A DNA stretch of 28,180 nucleotides from an uncultured Solobacterium sp. (lineage in GTDB: Bacteria; Bacillota_I; Bacilli_A; Erysipelotrichales; Erysipelotrichaceae), in NCBI GenBank assembly GCA_938041275.1, contig CALISH010000176.1:1-28180 (forward strand), given 5' to 3'. This document shows, piece after piece, positions 16,121 through 23,462 of this stretch (the stretch's first letter is position 1; each line of letters opens with the position of its first letter). Made by a program: the position numbers and the translations under genes. The notes beneath the pieces were generated by a model. It was given only the letters and a program-made list of their open reading frames with translations, ran no database searches and had not been told where the DNA came from.

Positions 16121-16895
16121 ATTCTCTCCCCTTATTGATATCGTATAAAATCTTCATTCCCTTATACGCAATATCCGCATCATATGCGTCTATCTCATCT
16201 GTCTCATTTGCGATAATCTTACCAAGACCTCCAGTTGCTATAACCATACATGATGGATCATTTAGCTCCTTCTTCATTGTTTTAATAATGTATTCAACAG
16301 AACCAATATATCCATATACAACACCTGCTTGCATGCCTTCAATTGTATTTGTGCCAAGAACTGATTTTGGTTTCACAATTTCAATCTCTGGTAATTTAGC
16401 CGTCATAGAAGTTAACGCATTGAGACTAATGCCTAACCCTGGCTGAATTACAACATAGCGGAAGATACCATGTCCATCTATATAGTCGTATGTCGTTGCA
16501 GTACCAAAATCTACGATAATGCATGAACGATGAAATGTATTCCATGCATAGGTTGTATTTACAATACGATCTGCACCTATTGATCTAGGGGCCTCAGTAT
16601 CCAGTTTAATATCCATCTGCATATCATTACTTACAATCATTGGTTTCTGATGTAAATATTTAATCACTGCAGAAGTTAAGGAATACATCAACTTTGGTAC
16701 AACAGAAGAAATGATAATTCCTGTTATATCAGATGCTTTTAGTTCTAATGTATTTAAGAATGTTGTGATGAAGAAACCATATTCATCACTAGTACGTGTT
16801 GTTTGTGTCATAAGTCGATAACGACCAATGATATTTTCTCCATCAAGAATTCCCATGGAAATATTTGTATTCCCAACATCAATTGTTAATAACAT
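16107..16895 (-). CDS. coaX: Type III pantothenate kinase
   Basis: Phosphorylates pantothenate, the first step of coenzyme A synthesis. Type III enzymes resist CoA feedback and usually need a monovalent cation. The 262-residue protein shows the ASKHA fold motifs: MLLTIDVGNTNISMG at the start (phosphate 1), GIIISSVVP, GADRIVN, IVDFGTATTYD (phosphate 2) and IATGGLG near the end. The start is the ATG at 16895, 6 nt after GAGG; an upstream TTG in frame lies inside coaBC. It sits 8 nt after coaBC, so first and later steps of the same pathway are cotranscribed. Confidence 0.96.
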   Translation of the reverse strand: MLLTIDVGNTNISMGILDGENIIGRYRLMTQTTRTSDEYGFFITTFLNTLELKASDITGIIISSVVPKLMYSLTSAVIKYLHQKPMIVSNDMQMDIKLDTEAPRSIGADRIVNTTYAWNTFHRSCIIVDFGTATTYDYIDGHGIFRYVVIQPGLGISLNALTSMTAKLPEIEIVKPKSVLGTNTIEGMQAGVVYGYIGSVEYIIKTMKKELNDPSCMVIATGGLGKIIANETDEIDAYDADIAYKGMKILYDINKGREYENL

Positions 16896-16903
16896 AGTTA
16901 TCC

Positions 16904-18088
16904 TCACTTCTTTAGGCAATGACGCAGTATTTCTTTTGCCGTTTCATCTTTGGATAGTAATCCTAAATCTTCTACACTTGTCGGTGAGATGATTTTTACA
17001 ATATTTGTATCAACGCCAAAACCTGCACCAGGTTCACGAATACTATTTGCGATAATATAGTTCGCATTTTTTTCTTGTAGTTTCTTTGCCGCGTTTTCTA
17101 ATAAATTCTCTGTTTCCATCGCAAAGCCAATCACGACCTGATTTTCACGTTTCTTCTTTCCGATTTCTAGAAGAATATCCTGTGTGCGTTTTAGAGAGAT
17201 GGACAAATCACCATCTGCTTTTTTAATCTTGTGATCTGCTTTTTCAAGCGGCGTATAATCTGCAACTGCGGCAGACATGATTACAACATCTGCCTTTTCA
17301 AAGTTGTCAACAACACTATCTGCCATATCCGCTGCGCTTATAACATTCACAACATCAACCCCATAAGGTTGGGATAAATTTGTCTTGCCAGAAATTAATG
17401 TTACCATGGCACCTGCATTACGTGCTTCTTTTGCCAAAGCATAACCCATCTTTCCAGTTGAGTGATTTGTGATATAACGCACAGGATCGATTTCTTCTTG
17501 GGTAGCACCTGCAGTAATTACAACATGTCTTCCATTTAGATAACGGTCTGTCTCGACAAGAGACGCAATCGCATCTTCGATTTCTTCCGGCTCAGGTAAA
17601 CGTCCTTTCCCAACATCTCCACACGCTAGATACCCTGCACCACTACACATAATATGCATGCCATATTTTTTGCATGTCGCTATATTATCCTGTGTAATAG
17701 GATTATCTAGCATATTTGTATTCATTGCAGGAACAATCAGTTTTGGACAAGTCGCTGCTAGAAATGTAGTTGTCAACATATCATCTGCTATGCCATGGGC
17801 AATCTTAGCAATGATATTTGCAGTAGCAGGAGCCACAACAAATAAATCAGCCTTCTTCGCAAGTGATATATGATGTACATCCGGTGTATAATCCACCGTA
17901 AACATATCCGTAATCACTTTTTGATTGCTAAGTGTTTGGAAAGTCAAAGGTGTCACAAACTTCTCTGCTTCTTTTGTCATGATGACATGAACTTCATTTC
18001 CTTGTTTTTTTAATGAAGAAACTAACTGGCAAATTTTATATGCAGCAATCCCTGCTGTTACTCCAACAACAATACACTTATTTTTCAT
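16904..18088 (-). CDS. coaBC: Bifunctional phosphopantothenoylcysteine decarboxylase / synthetase
   Basis: Joins cysteine to 4'-phosphopantothenate and decarboxylates the product to 4'-phosphopantetheine. The 394-residue protein has an FMN-dependent decarboxylase domain (about residues 1-180) starting VVGVTAGIAAYK, with HHISLAKKADLFVVAPATAN, PAMNTNM and the catalytic-Cys flap CSGAGYLACGDVGKGR. The synthetase domain (about 185-394) has VITAGATQEEIDPVRYITN, STGKMGYALA and SAAVADYTP. AAGGT lies 7 nt before the ATG. It heads the operon coaBC-coaX-dipeptidase and is divergent from yfcE. Confidence 0.97.
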   Translation of the reverse strand: MKNKCIVVGVTAGIAAYKICQLVSSLKKQGNEVHVIMTKEAEKFVTPLTFQTLSNQKVITDMFTVDYTPDVHHISLAKKADLFVVAPATANIIAKIAHGIADDMLTTTFLAATCPKLIVPAMNTNMLDNPITQDNIATCKKYGMHIMCSGAGYLACGDVGKGRLPEPEEIEDAIASLVETDRYLNGRHVVITAGATQEEIDPVRYITNHSTGKMGYALAKEARNAGAMVTLISGKTNLSQPYGVDVVNVISAADMADSVVDNFEKADVVIMSAAVADYTPLEKADHKIKKADGDLSISLKRTQDILLEIGKKKRENQVVIGFAMETENLLENAAKKLQEKNANYIIANSIREPGAGFGVDTNIVKIISPTSVEDLGLLSKDETAKEILRHCLKK

Positions 18089-18109
18089 ATACTGTACCTT
18101 CTTGTAAAC

Positions 18110-18118
18110 ATTATAACA
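18110..18118 (-). promoter_or_regulatory. Extended -10 promoter of coaBC
   Basis: TGTTATAAT on the minus strand, about 22 nt before the coaBC ATG, in the 70-nt gap shared with yfcE. The -35 is weak. On the plus strand the same gap has TTGTAA, 18 nt, TATGCT as a poor candidate for yfcE. Confidence 0.6.
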
Positions 18119-18158
18119 CGCAAAATATGCTAATATTAGTGGCAGAGGTAAATGAAAT

Positions 18159-18716
18159 ATGACGAATTCACAAACGTTTTTAGTAGTATCCGATATTCAC
18201 GGTGCTCTTTCAGGTGCACAAGCAATGGAAGAGGCCTTCTCATATCATCACGCAGATAAAATTCTCTGCCTTGGTGATGTTCTTTATCATGGACCAAGAA
18301 ATAATTTACCAAGTGATTATGCACCAAAAGAAGTTATCACGATCATGAATACATTCAAAGATAAGATTATTGCAGTACGTGGTAACTGTGATGCGGAAGT
18401 AGACCAGATGGTACTGAGCTTTCCAATCACTGCTGACTACAATATCCTTTTCCATGGAACACATCAAATCTTTATGTCACATGGGCATGTATATGGTCCA
18501 AACAACCTACCTACCTTAAGTACGGAGGATAGTTTCCTTTCAGGGCATACACATATTCCAACTGCTTACGAAAAAGATGGAATCTTACTTTTAAACCCTG
18601 GATCTATCTCTTTACCAAAAGAAAACCATCCAAGAACATATGCCATTATCAACGAAGATGGCTTTACCATCTATACACTTGATCATAAACGATACATGCA
18701 TACAGATTGGCTATAA
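18159..18716 (+). CDS. yfcE: YfcE-type metallophosphoesterase
   Basis: Small phosphodiesterase of the calcineurin-like superfamily; E. coli YfcE acts on artificial phosphodiesters and its natural substrate is unknown. The 185-residue protein has every metal-binding motif in order: VVSDIHGA (residues 9-16), LGDVLYHGP, VRGNCDAEVD, MSHGHVYGP and LSGHTHIP. AGAGG is 10 nt before the ATG. It is transcribed away from coaBC and is followed after 38 nt by deoD. A partial leaderless frame from an ATG 7 nt upstream does not match. Confidence 0.92.
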   Translation: MTNSQTFLVVSDIHGALSGAQAMEEAFSYHHADKILCLGDVLYHGPRNNLPSDYAPKEVITIMNTFKDKIIAVRGNCDAEVDQMVLSFPITADYNILFHGTHQIFMSHGHVYGPNNLPTLSTEDSFLSGHTHIPTAYEKDGILLLNPGSISLPKENHPRTYAIINEDGFTIYTLDHKRYMHTDWL

Positions 18717-18722
18717 ATCATG

Positions 18723-18728
18723 TATAAT
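18723..18728 (+). promoter_or_regulatory. Possible -10 box for deoD
   Basis: TATAAT in the gap between yfcE and deoD, 26 nt before the deoD ATG, with no good -35. deoD may have its own start or be read through from yfcE. Confidence 0.35.
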
Positions 18729-18754
18729 AGAGAAAAGAAAGTTGAGGGTTAATC

Positions 18755-19471
18755 ATGTCTACACCACATAACAGTGCCGAAAAGGGCCAGTTCGCAAAAA
18801 CAGTCTTAATGCCGGGTGATCCACTTCGTGCGAAGTTCATCGCTGAAACATTCTTGGAGAATCCAGTACTAGTTAATAACGTGCGTGGCGTTCAAGGATA
18901 CACAGGAACTTGGAAAGGAAAACCAGTATCCGTTATGGCATCAGGAATGGGAATGCCATCAATAGGTATCTATTCTTATGAATTATTTACAGAATATGAT
19001 GTTGAAAACATTATTCGTATCGGTTCTGCCGGTGCATACCAACCAGAATTAAAATTATTTGATGTAATTCTAGCAGACGCTGCTTATTCCGACTCTTCAT
19101 TCGCAAGAGAACAATGTGGAAATACAAGCGATACAATTAAGCCATCTGGAGAATTAAATGAAAAGATTAAGAAAGCTGCAGCAAATCTTGGAATGAAGAT
19201 TACAGAAGGTTTGATTCATTCATCTGATGTATTCTATCGTGAAAAGAATGTTACTTACCTACCAAAGGTTATGAACGAATTACATTGCCTAGCTGTTGAA
19301 ATGGAGAGTTTCGCTCTATTCTCAAATGCAAATGTATTAGGAAAGAACGCTGCCTGCCTATTAACAGTTTCTGATAGCTTTGTATCACCAGAAATTACTA
19401 CAGCCGAACAACGTCAGACAGCCTTCACAGATATGATGAAGATTGCATTAGACGCTGCCATCGCTGACTAA
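18755..19471 (+). CDS. deoD: Purine-nucleoside phosphorylase, DeoD type
   Basis: Cleaves purine (deoxy)ribonucleosides with phosphate to free base and (deoxy)ribose 1-phosphate in purine salvage. The 238-residue protein follows the E. coli DeoD pattern closely: STPHNSAEKGQFAKTVLMPG at the start, then GDPLRAKFIAETFLEN, ASGMGMPSIGIYSYELF, IRIGSAGAY, the substrate-binding VEMESFALF and LLTVSDSF with the catalytic Asp. This is the hexameric class. TTGAGGG precedes the ATG by about 6 nt. A strong terminator follows. Confidence 0.97.
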   Translation: MSTPHNSAEKGQFAKTVLMPGDPLRAKFIAETFLENPVLVNNVRGVQGYTGTWKGKPVSVMASGMGMPSIGIYSYELFTEYDVENIIRIGSAGAYQPELKLFDVILADAAYSDSSFAREQCGNTSDTIKPSGELNEKIKKAAANLGMKITEGLIHSSDVFYREKNVTYLPKVMNELHCLAVEMESFALFSNANVLGKNAACLLTVSDSFVSPEITTAEQRQTAFTDMMKIALDAAIAD

Positions 19472-19474
19472 ACC

Positions 19475-19503
19475 AAAAAAGTGGACCAACTGGTTCACTT
19501 TTT
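19475..19503. terminator. Bidirectional terminator between deoD and the convergent gene
   Basis: Stem AAAAAAGTGGACC / GGTTCACTTTTTT (13 bp with one G:T pair, loop AACT). The A-tract on one side and the T-tract on the other make it work for both strands; the stop codon of the minus-strand gene lies within it. Confidence 0.9.
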
Positions 19504-20070
19504 AATTGCGCTGTTCAATATTTCTTCTTCGTTTGGAAACTCTTCTAGGAATGTATCCATCACAATTTTGCACAAAGATGAAACTTCTTTTGTATATCCT
19601 AATCGCTTTGGCAAGCGTACAAAGATATTTACGATTTCATCCCCAACATTTCCAACAACCACTTGTTCATCACGCTTTCCCATACCGAAGAAATAGGATT
19701 TTGAATGATTCTTCTTACTTAAGTGAATATATGTTCTAGCCAGATGTTTCCACTCTGCAGTTAGATACTCAGATTGTTTAGTGTTAATTGCTAGTTCTTG
19801 CAGGAATTGTTGATATTCCTGTTTTTTCTTTGCGAGCATAAAACTTCCGAACTTTTCATCTGCCATCACTTTCATCATTAAACATGCATGCATAAAGTGA
19901 TCTGCCGGCTTTCTAAGCTTTGCATTCCCATAACGCATCGTCAATACTTCTAGCATTTCTTGCGCATCTTCATCCTCTTTGTGATCTGCTAAGTACTCTT
20001 GAACTAATATATATCGTTTGTAACTATCTTCTAAAGAATAGTATTTTTCTTTTAATTCGCTCATTTCCAT
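19495..20070 (-). CDS. Uncharacterised mostly helical protein
   Basis: About 191 residues, predicted mostly alpha-helical and charged (MSELKEKYYSLEDSYKRYI near the start). It is Met/Lys-rich in the middle (HFMHACLMMKVMADEKF) and has a short Val/Gly-rich stretch (EQVVVGNVGDEIVNIFV) before the last helices. No signal peptide or membrane segment. I do not recognise the family. Start codon uncertain: the ATG at 20070 has no Shine-Dalgarno, and a TATAAT 7 nt upstream would put the transcript start almost on it. The ATG at 20064 or a remote one at 20097 (inside the mglC terminator tail) are less likely. It lies between the mgl operon terminator and the deoD terminator, so it is probably a single-gene unit. 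Confidence 0.7.
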   Translation of the reverse strand: MEMSELKEKYYSLEDSYKRYILVQEYLADHKEDEDAQEMLEVLTMRYGNAKLRKPADHFMHACLMMKVMADEKFGSFMLAKKKQEYQQFLQELAINTKQSEYLTAEWKHLARTYIHLSKKNHSKSYFFGMGKRDEQVVVGNVGDEIVNIFVRLPKRLGYTKEVSSLCKIVMDTFLEEFPNEEEILNSAIKK

Positions 20071-20076
20071 ATCTGC

Positions 20077-20082
20077 ATTATA
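20077..20082 (-). promoter_or_regulatory. -10 box for the uncharacterised helical protein
   Basis: Perfect TATAAT on the minus strand, behind the mglC terminator. No clear -35 (only TTTTTT at 17 nt). Its distance to the ATG at 20070 suggests a leaderless or nearly leaderless mRNA. Confidence 0.4.
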
Positions 20083-20096
20083 ACTGAGAAACCACA

Positions 20097-20128
20097 TATA
20101 AAAAAGCGGAAGCTACTAGCTTCCGCAG
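20097..20128 (-). terminator. Intrinsic terminator of the mgl operon
   Basis: Minus-strand perfect stem GCGGAAGCT / AGCTTCCGC (9 bp, loop AGT) followed by TTTTTTAT, shortly after the mglC stop. Confidence 0.92.
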
Positions 20129-20134
20129 ATTGCA

Positions 20135-21817
20135 TTACTTCTTTTGAACGTACTTTAAGCAGTCCAATGTTACCGCAGCTAAGATGATGAGACCTTCGAA
20201 TACGAACTGAAGGTTTGTATCAATACCTAAGATTGTTAAGGAGTATGTTAACGCTGTAAAGATTGTTACACCGACAACTACACCAGAAATCTTACCGATA
20301 CCACCAGAGAAGGATACACCACCAACTACACAAGCAGCAATAGCGTCCATATCCCAACCTTGTCCATACGCAGCAGAACCAGAACCTACCATACGGTTAC
20401 ATTCTAGCCATGCGCCAAAACCGTAAAGTACACCAGCCATAGCAAATGCCATGATTGTCACCTTAAATACATCAATACCTGATACAGCAGCAGCTTCTGG
20501 GTTTCCACCTACTGCATATAGGTTCTTTCCAAATGTTGTTTTATTCCAGATAAACCACACAACAATAACAGCTGTAGCTGCCCATAAGATGATTGTTGGG
20601 AAGTTGCCAATCTTAGGAATAATCATCGCTGGAATATCATTTTCGATAGCGCCGAAGGACACACCCTTAGTCGCATATGTAACCATACCGAAGATGATTA
20701 ACATGTTGGACATTGAAGAAATAAATGGATGCATCTTATACTTTGCCTTGAAGAAACCAGCAATGGAAGTAAAGATTGTACATAAGATAATACATACAAC
20801 AAGTGCCATAATTGCTCTTAGACCAACTGGAAGATTTGTAAAGTCGAACACCTTACCAAATACAGCACCAGTGTTAATACCCTTATGCATGATGATTGTA
20901 GAAGCCACCATGCCCATACCAACCATACGTCCAATAGATAAGTCAGTACCTGCAAGCATCAATACACCAGCTACACCTAATGCCAAGAACATTCTTGGAG
21001 ATGCCTGCTGTAAGATATTTAAAATGTTATTGACTGTAAATAAAGGAGTCTTCTTGATAATTGGAGTAACGATACCCAAACCAATAAATACAATAATGAT
21101 TACTAGATATAAACCATTACGTAATAACCAATCCTTGCGGTTGAATGTATAAAGGTAATGTTCAATCTTCTGCGCCTGTGTTTCAGCGAAACTGAACTTA
21201 GACATCTTCAATAAGTCGATTAAATGGTAACGTTGAATAAACGCTTCATGTTTACGATCTTTAATTGCCTGTAATTCTTTTTGATATGTTAATTTCGCAT
21301 CAAAGACTTTGTTTTTGTATACATAGTTTTCATCTTTGATTTCTTGTTTAGCATCAGCGTCATTCCCTGAAATCTTAGAAAGATTCTGTGTGTGTACATT
21401 CTTTATTTCAACCAATAAATCACTATATCTCTTTGCGGCAAGAGACTTTTCTGCAACACAACTTGCGACAACTTTTGAATAGTATTCCTTTTCAAAATGT
21501 TGATTTAAATATGAAACACCTTCATTGATTAACTTATCAACAGCAGGTTTATTTGCTTTTTCAACCTGTTGAGCAGCCTCTAATTCCTTCTTGGCCTCGG
21601 CGATTCGGTTTTCCTTTTCACCCTTTGATAAGCTCTTATCATTCTTTGTCATCTGAATTACATTCAATAGTTCAACAGTTTTATCTGTTCCATCTTTACG
21701 TAATTCATCAATTTGTGCTTGAATCTTACCTACGTGGTCCGTAATTGGTTTTAGTAGGCTTTCTTCTTGATCAACAGAGAGAACCTCTGCCCCTAATTTT
21801 TCGTTATTTTGACTCAT
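20135..21817 (-). CDS. mglC: Galactose/methyl-galactoside ABC importer permease with long N-terminal extension
   Basis: Membrane channel subunit of the galactose/glucose ABC importer. Residues from about 232 to 560 match the E. coli MglC plan: first helix NGLYLVIIIVFIGLGIV, QQASPRMFLALGVAGVLMLA, GTDLSIGRMVG, FGKNLYAVGGNPEAAAVSG, MDAIAACVVGGVSFSGG, and the end LIILAAVTLDCLKYVQKK. About ten membrane helices are likely. E. coli MglC has about 336 residues and this protein has 560. The first 228 residues are hydrophilic, Lys/Glu-rich and lack Pro/Gly over long stretches, so probably coiled coil, facing the cytoplasm. The ATG is at 21817 with GGAGGGG 6 nt upstream and 15 nt after mglA, so the extension is not a start-site error. 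Confidence 0.93.
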   Translation of the reverse strand: MSQNNEKLGAEVLSVDQEESLLKPITDHVGKIQAQIDELRKDGTDKTVELLNVIQMTKNDKSLSKGEKENRIAEAKKELEAAQQVEKANKPAVDKLINEGVSYLNQHFEKEYYSKVVASCVAEKSLAAKRYSDLLVEIKNVHTQNLSKISGNDADAKQEIKDENYVYKNKVFDAKLTYQKELQAIKDRKHEAFIQRYHLIDLLKMSKFSFAETQAQKIEHYLYTFNRKDWLLRNGLYLVIIIVFIGLGIVTPIIKKTPLFTVNNILNILQQASPRMFLALGVAGVLMLAGTDLSIGRMVGMGMVASTIIMHKGINTGAVFGKVFDFTNLPVGLRAIMALVVCIILCTIFTSIAGFFKAKYKMHPFISSMSNMLIIFGMVTYATKGVSFGAIENDIPAMIIPKIGNFPTIILWAATAVIVVWFIWNKTTFGKNLYAVGGNPEAAAVSGIDVFKVTIMAFAMAGVLYGFGAWLECNRMVGSGSAAYGQGWDMDAIAACVVGGVSFSGGIGKISGVVVGVTIFTALTYSLTILGIDTNLQFVFEGLIILAAVTLDCLKYVQKK

Positions 21818-21832
21818 GTCTAACCCCTCCGA

Positions 21833-23341
21833 TTACAAATACATTGCGCTGAGTCTCAGGAGTTCTTCCTGATTTGTCTCTTTTGTATTAACGATTCCAG
21901 CAAGACGTCCATTGGACATAACACCGATTCGATTTGTGATACCGAGAATCTCTGGCATCTCAGATGAACATACAATAATTGTCTTACCCATCTTTGCCAT
22001 CTTGATAATTAAATCATAGATTTCGTATTTCGCACCAACATCGATACCACGTGTTGGCTCATCCATCATAAATACCTTTGGATTTCTTTCTAACCACTTA
22101 CCGAAGATAATCTTCTGCTGGTTACCACCAGATAACGATGTAATCGCATCATCCGGTCCCATACATTTCGTATGCATCAAGGCAATCTCTTTTACCGTTG
22201 CCTTCTTCATCTTTTCATCAGACACAACGATACCATTCTTATAGTGATCCATATTTGCAATACATGTATTGAAAGTTAAATCACTCTTCAAGAATAAACC
22301 GTTAGCCTTTCTTTCTTCAGTAATCATAGCGAATCCATTGTCCATGGCTTCTTTTGCACTATCGAAGTTCATGAGCTTGCCATTGTAATAAACACGACCT
22401 GCAGCTCTTGTACGAACACCAAAGATTGTTTCCATTAACTCTGTACGTCCAGCACCTACTAGACCATACAAGCCGAAGATTTCACCTTCCTTAACATCGA
22501 AACTCACTTCGTCAAGGTATGGTGCAAACTTCGTAGAAAGATCTTTGACAGAAAGAATCGTTTCACCTGGTGTGTTATCAACCGGTGGGAAACGGTTATC
22601 AAGAGAACGTCCAACCATGGCCGCAATCAAGTCATTCATATTTGTGTCGGTAACATCTTTTGTCATGATCATCTTACCATCACGCAATACAGACACCTGA
22701 TCACATATATCAAAAATTTCATCCATCTTATGAGAAATATAGATAATGGAAATACCCTGACTACGTAGCTTACGCATCATTTGGAATAATTTCTTAACTT
22801 CTGGTTCTGTTAATGATGATGTAGGTTCATCCAAAACGATAATCTTGGAATGATACGAAATAGCCTTTGCAATTTCACACATCTGACGAGCAGATACGGA
22901 CATCGTACGCATTGGCTGTGTCAAATTGACCGTAATACCTAAACTACGGAATAACTCAGAAGCTTCCTTCTTCATTCTTCCTTCATCAACAACACCCAAA
23001 GAGTTTACTGGATAACGTCCTAAGAATAAGTTATCAATAACACTACGTTCCAAGCATTGGTTCAGTTCTTGGTGAACCATCGCAATACCATTTTCAAGCG
23101 CATCCTTCGGACCAGTGAAACTTACTTCTTTTCCATCTAGGAAGATACTTCCTTCATCTTTTTGATATGTACCGAACAAACACTTCATCATTGTAGATTT
23201 GCCGGCACCGTTTTCACCCATGAGGCCCATAATTGAGCCGGGTTTCACATCTAAATTGATGTGATCAAGTACTCTGTTTCTGCCGAATGATTTCGACATG
23301 CCCTTTATTGACAAGATTAAATTGTCATTTCTTTCTGACAT
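21833..23341 (-). CDS. mglA: Galactose/methyl-galactoside ABC importer ATP-binding protein
   Basis: Double ATPase of the sugar importer. In the first half (about residues 10-245) are Walker A GENGAGKSTMMK, signature VSARQMCEIAKA and Walker B IIVLDEPTSS. In the second half (about 260-500) are a degenerate P-loop GLVGAGRTELME, signature LSGGNQQKIIFGKW and Walker B VFMMDEPTRGID. A degenerate second site is normal in the RbsA/MglA family. The 502-residue length is typical. It lies between mglB (separated by a strong hairpin) and mglC. GGGG is 10 nt before the ATG. Confidence 0.96.
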   Translation of the reverse strand: MSERNDNLILSIKGMSKSFGRNRVLDHINLDVKPGSIMGLMGENGAGKSTMMKCLFGTYQKDEGSIFLDGKEVSFTGPKDALENGIAMVHQELNQCLERSVIDNLFLGRYPVNSLGVVDEGRMKKEASELFRSLGITVNLTQPMRTMSVSARQMCEIAKAISYHSKIIVLDEPTSSLTEPEVKKLFQMMRKLRSQGISIIYISHKMDEIFDICDQVSVLRDGKMIMTKDVTDTNMNDLIAAMVGRSLDNRFPPVDNTPGETILSVKDLSTKFAPYLDEVSFDVKEGEIFGLYGLVGAGRTELMETIFGVRTRAAGRVYYNGKLMNFDSAKEAMDNGFAMITEERKANGLFLKSDLTFNTCIANMDHYKNGIVVSDEKMKKATVKEIALMHTKCMGPDDAITSLSGGNQQKIIFGKWLERNPKVFMMDEPTRGIDVGAKYEIYDLIIKMAKMGKTIIVCSSEMPEILGITNRIGVMSNGRLAGIVNTKETNQEELLRLSAMYL

Positions 23342-23401
23342 AATTGATTTACCCCTGTTTAACTAAAAATCATAAGCAGTATGGTTAACTACAAACTACT
23401 T

Positions 23402-23446
23402 AGAAAGAGGCTATCAGGTTTTCAAAAGCCTACCTGCTAGCCTCTT
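23402..23446 (-). terminator. Attenuating hairpin between mglB and mglA
   Basis: Minus-strand long hairpin: AAGAGGCTA / TAGCCTCTT, one mismatch, then CAGGT / ACCTG, loop of about 12 nt, followed by TTTC only. The short T-tract suggests partial termination or protection of the mglB message, giving more binding protein than transporter. Confidence 0.75.
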
Positions 23447-23462
23447 AGAAAATCTTACTGAA

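Noticed and set aside
20451..21152. Plus-strand open frame of 233 codons
   Set aside because: It lies entirely antisense to mglC, has the Ile/Pro/Thr-rich composition of a mirror of a membrane protein, and no ribosome site.
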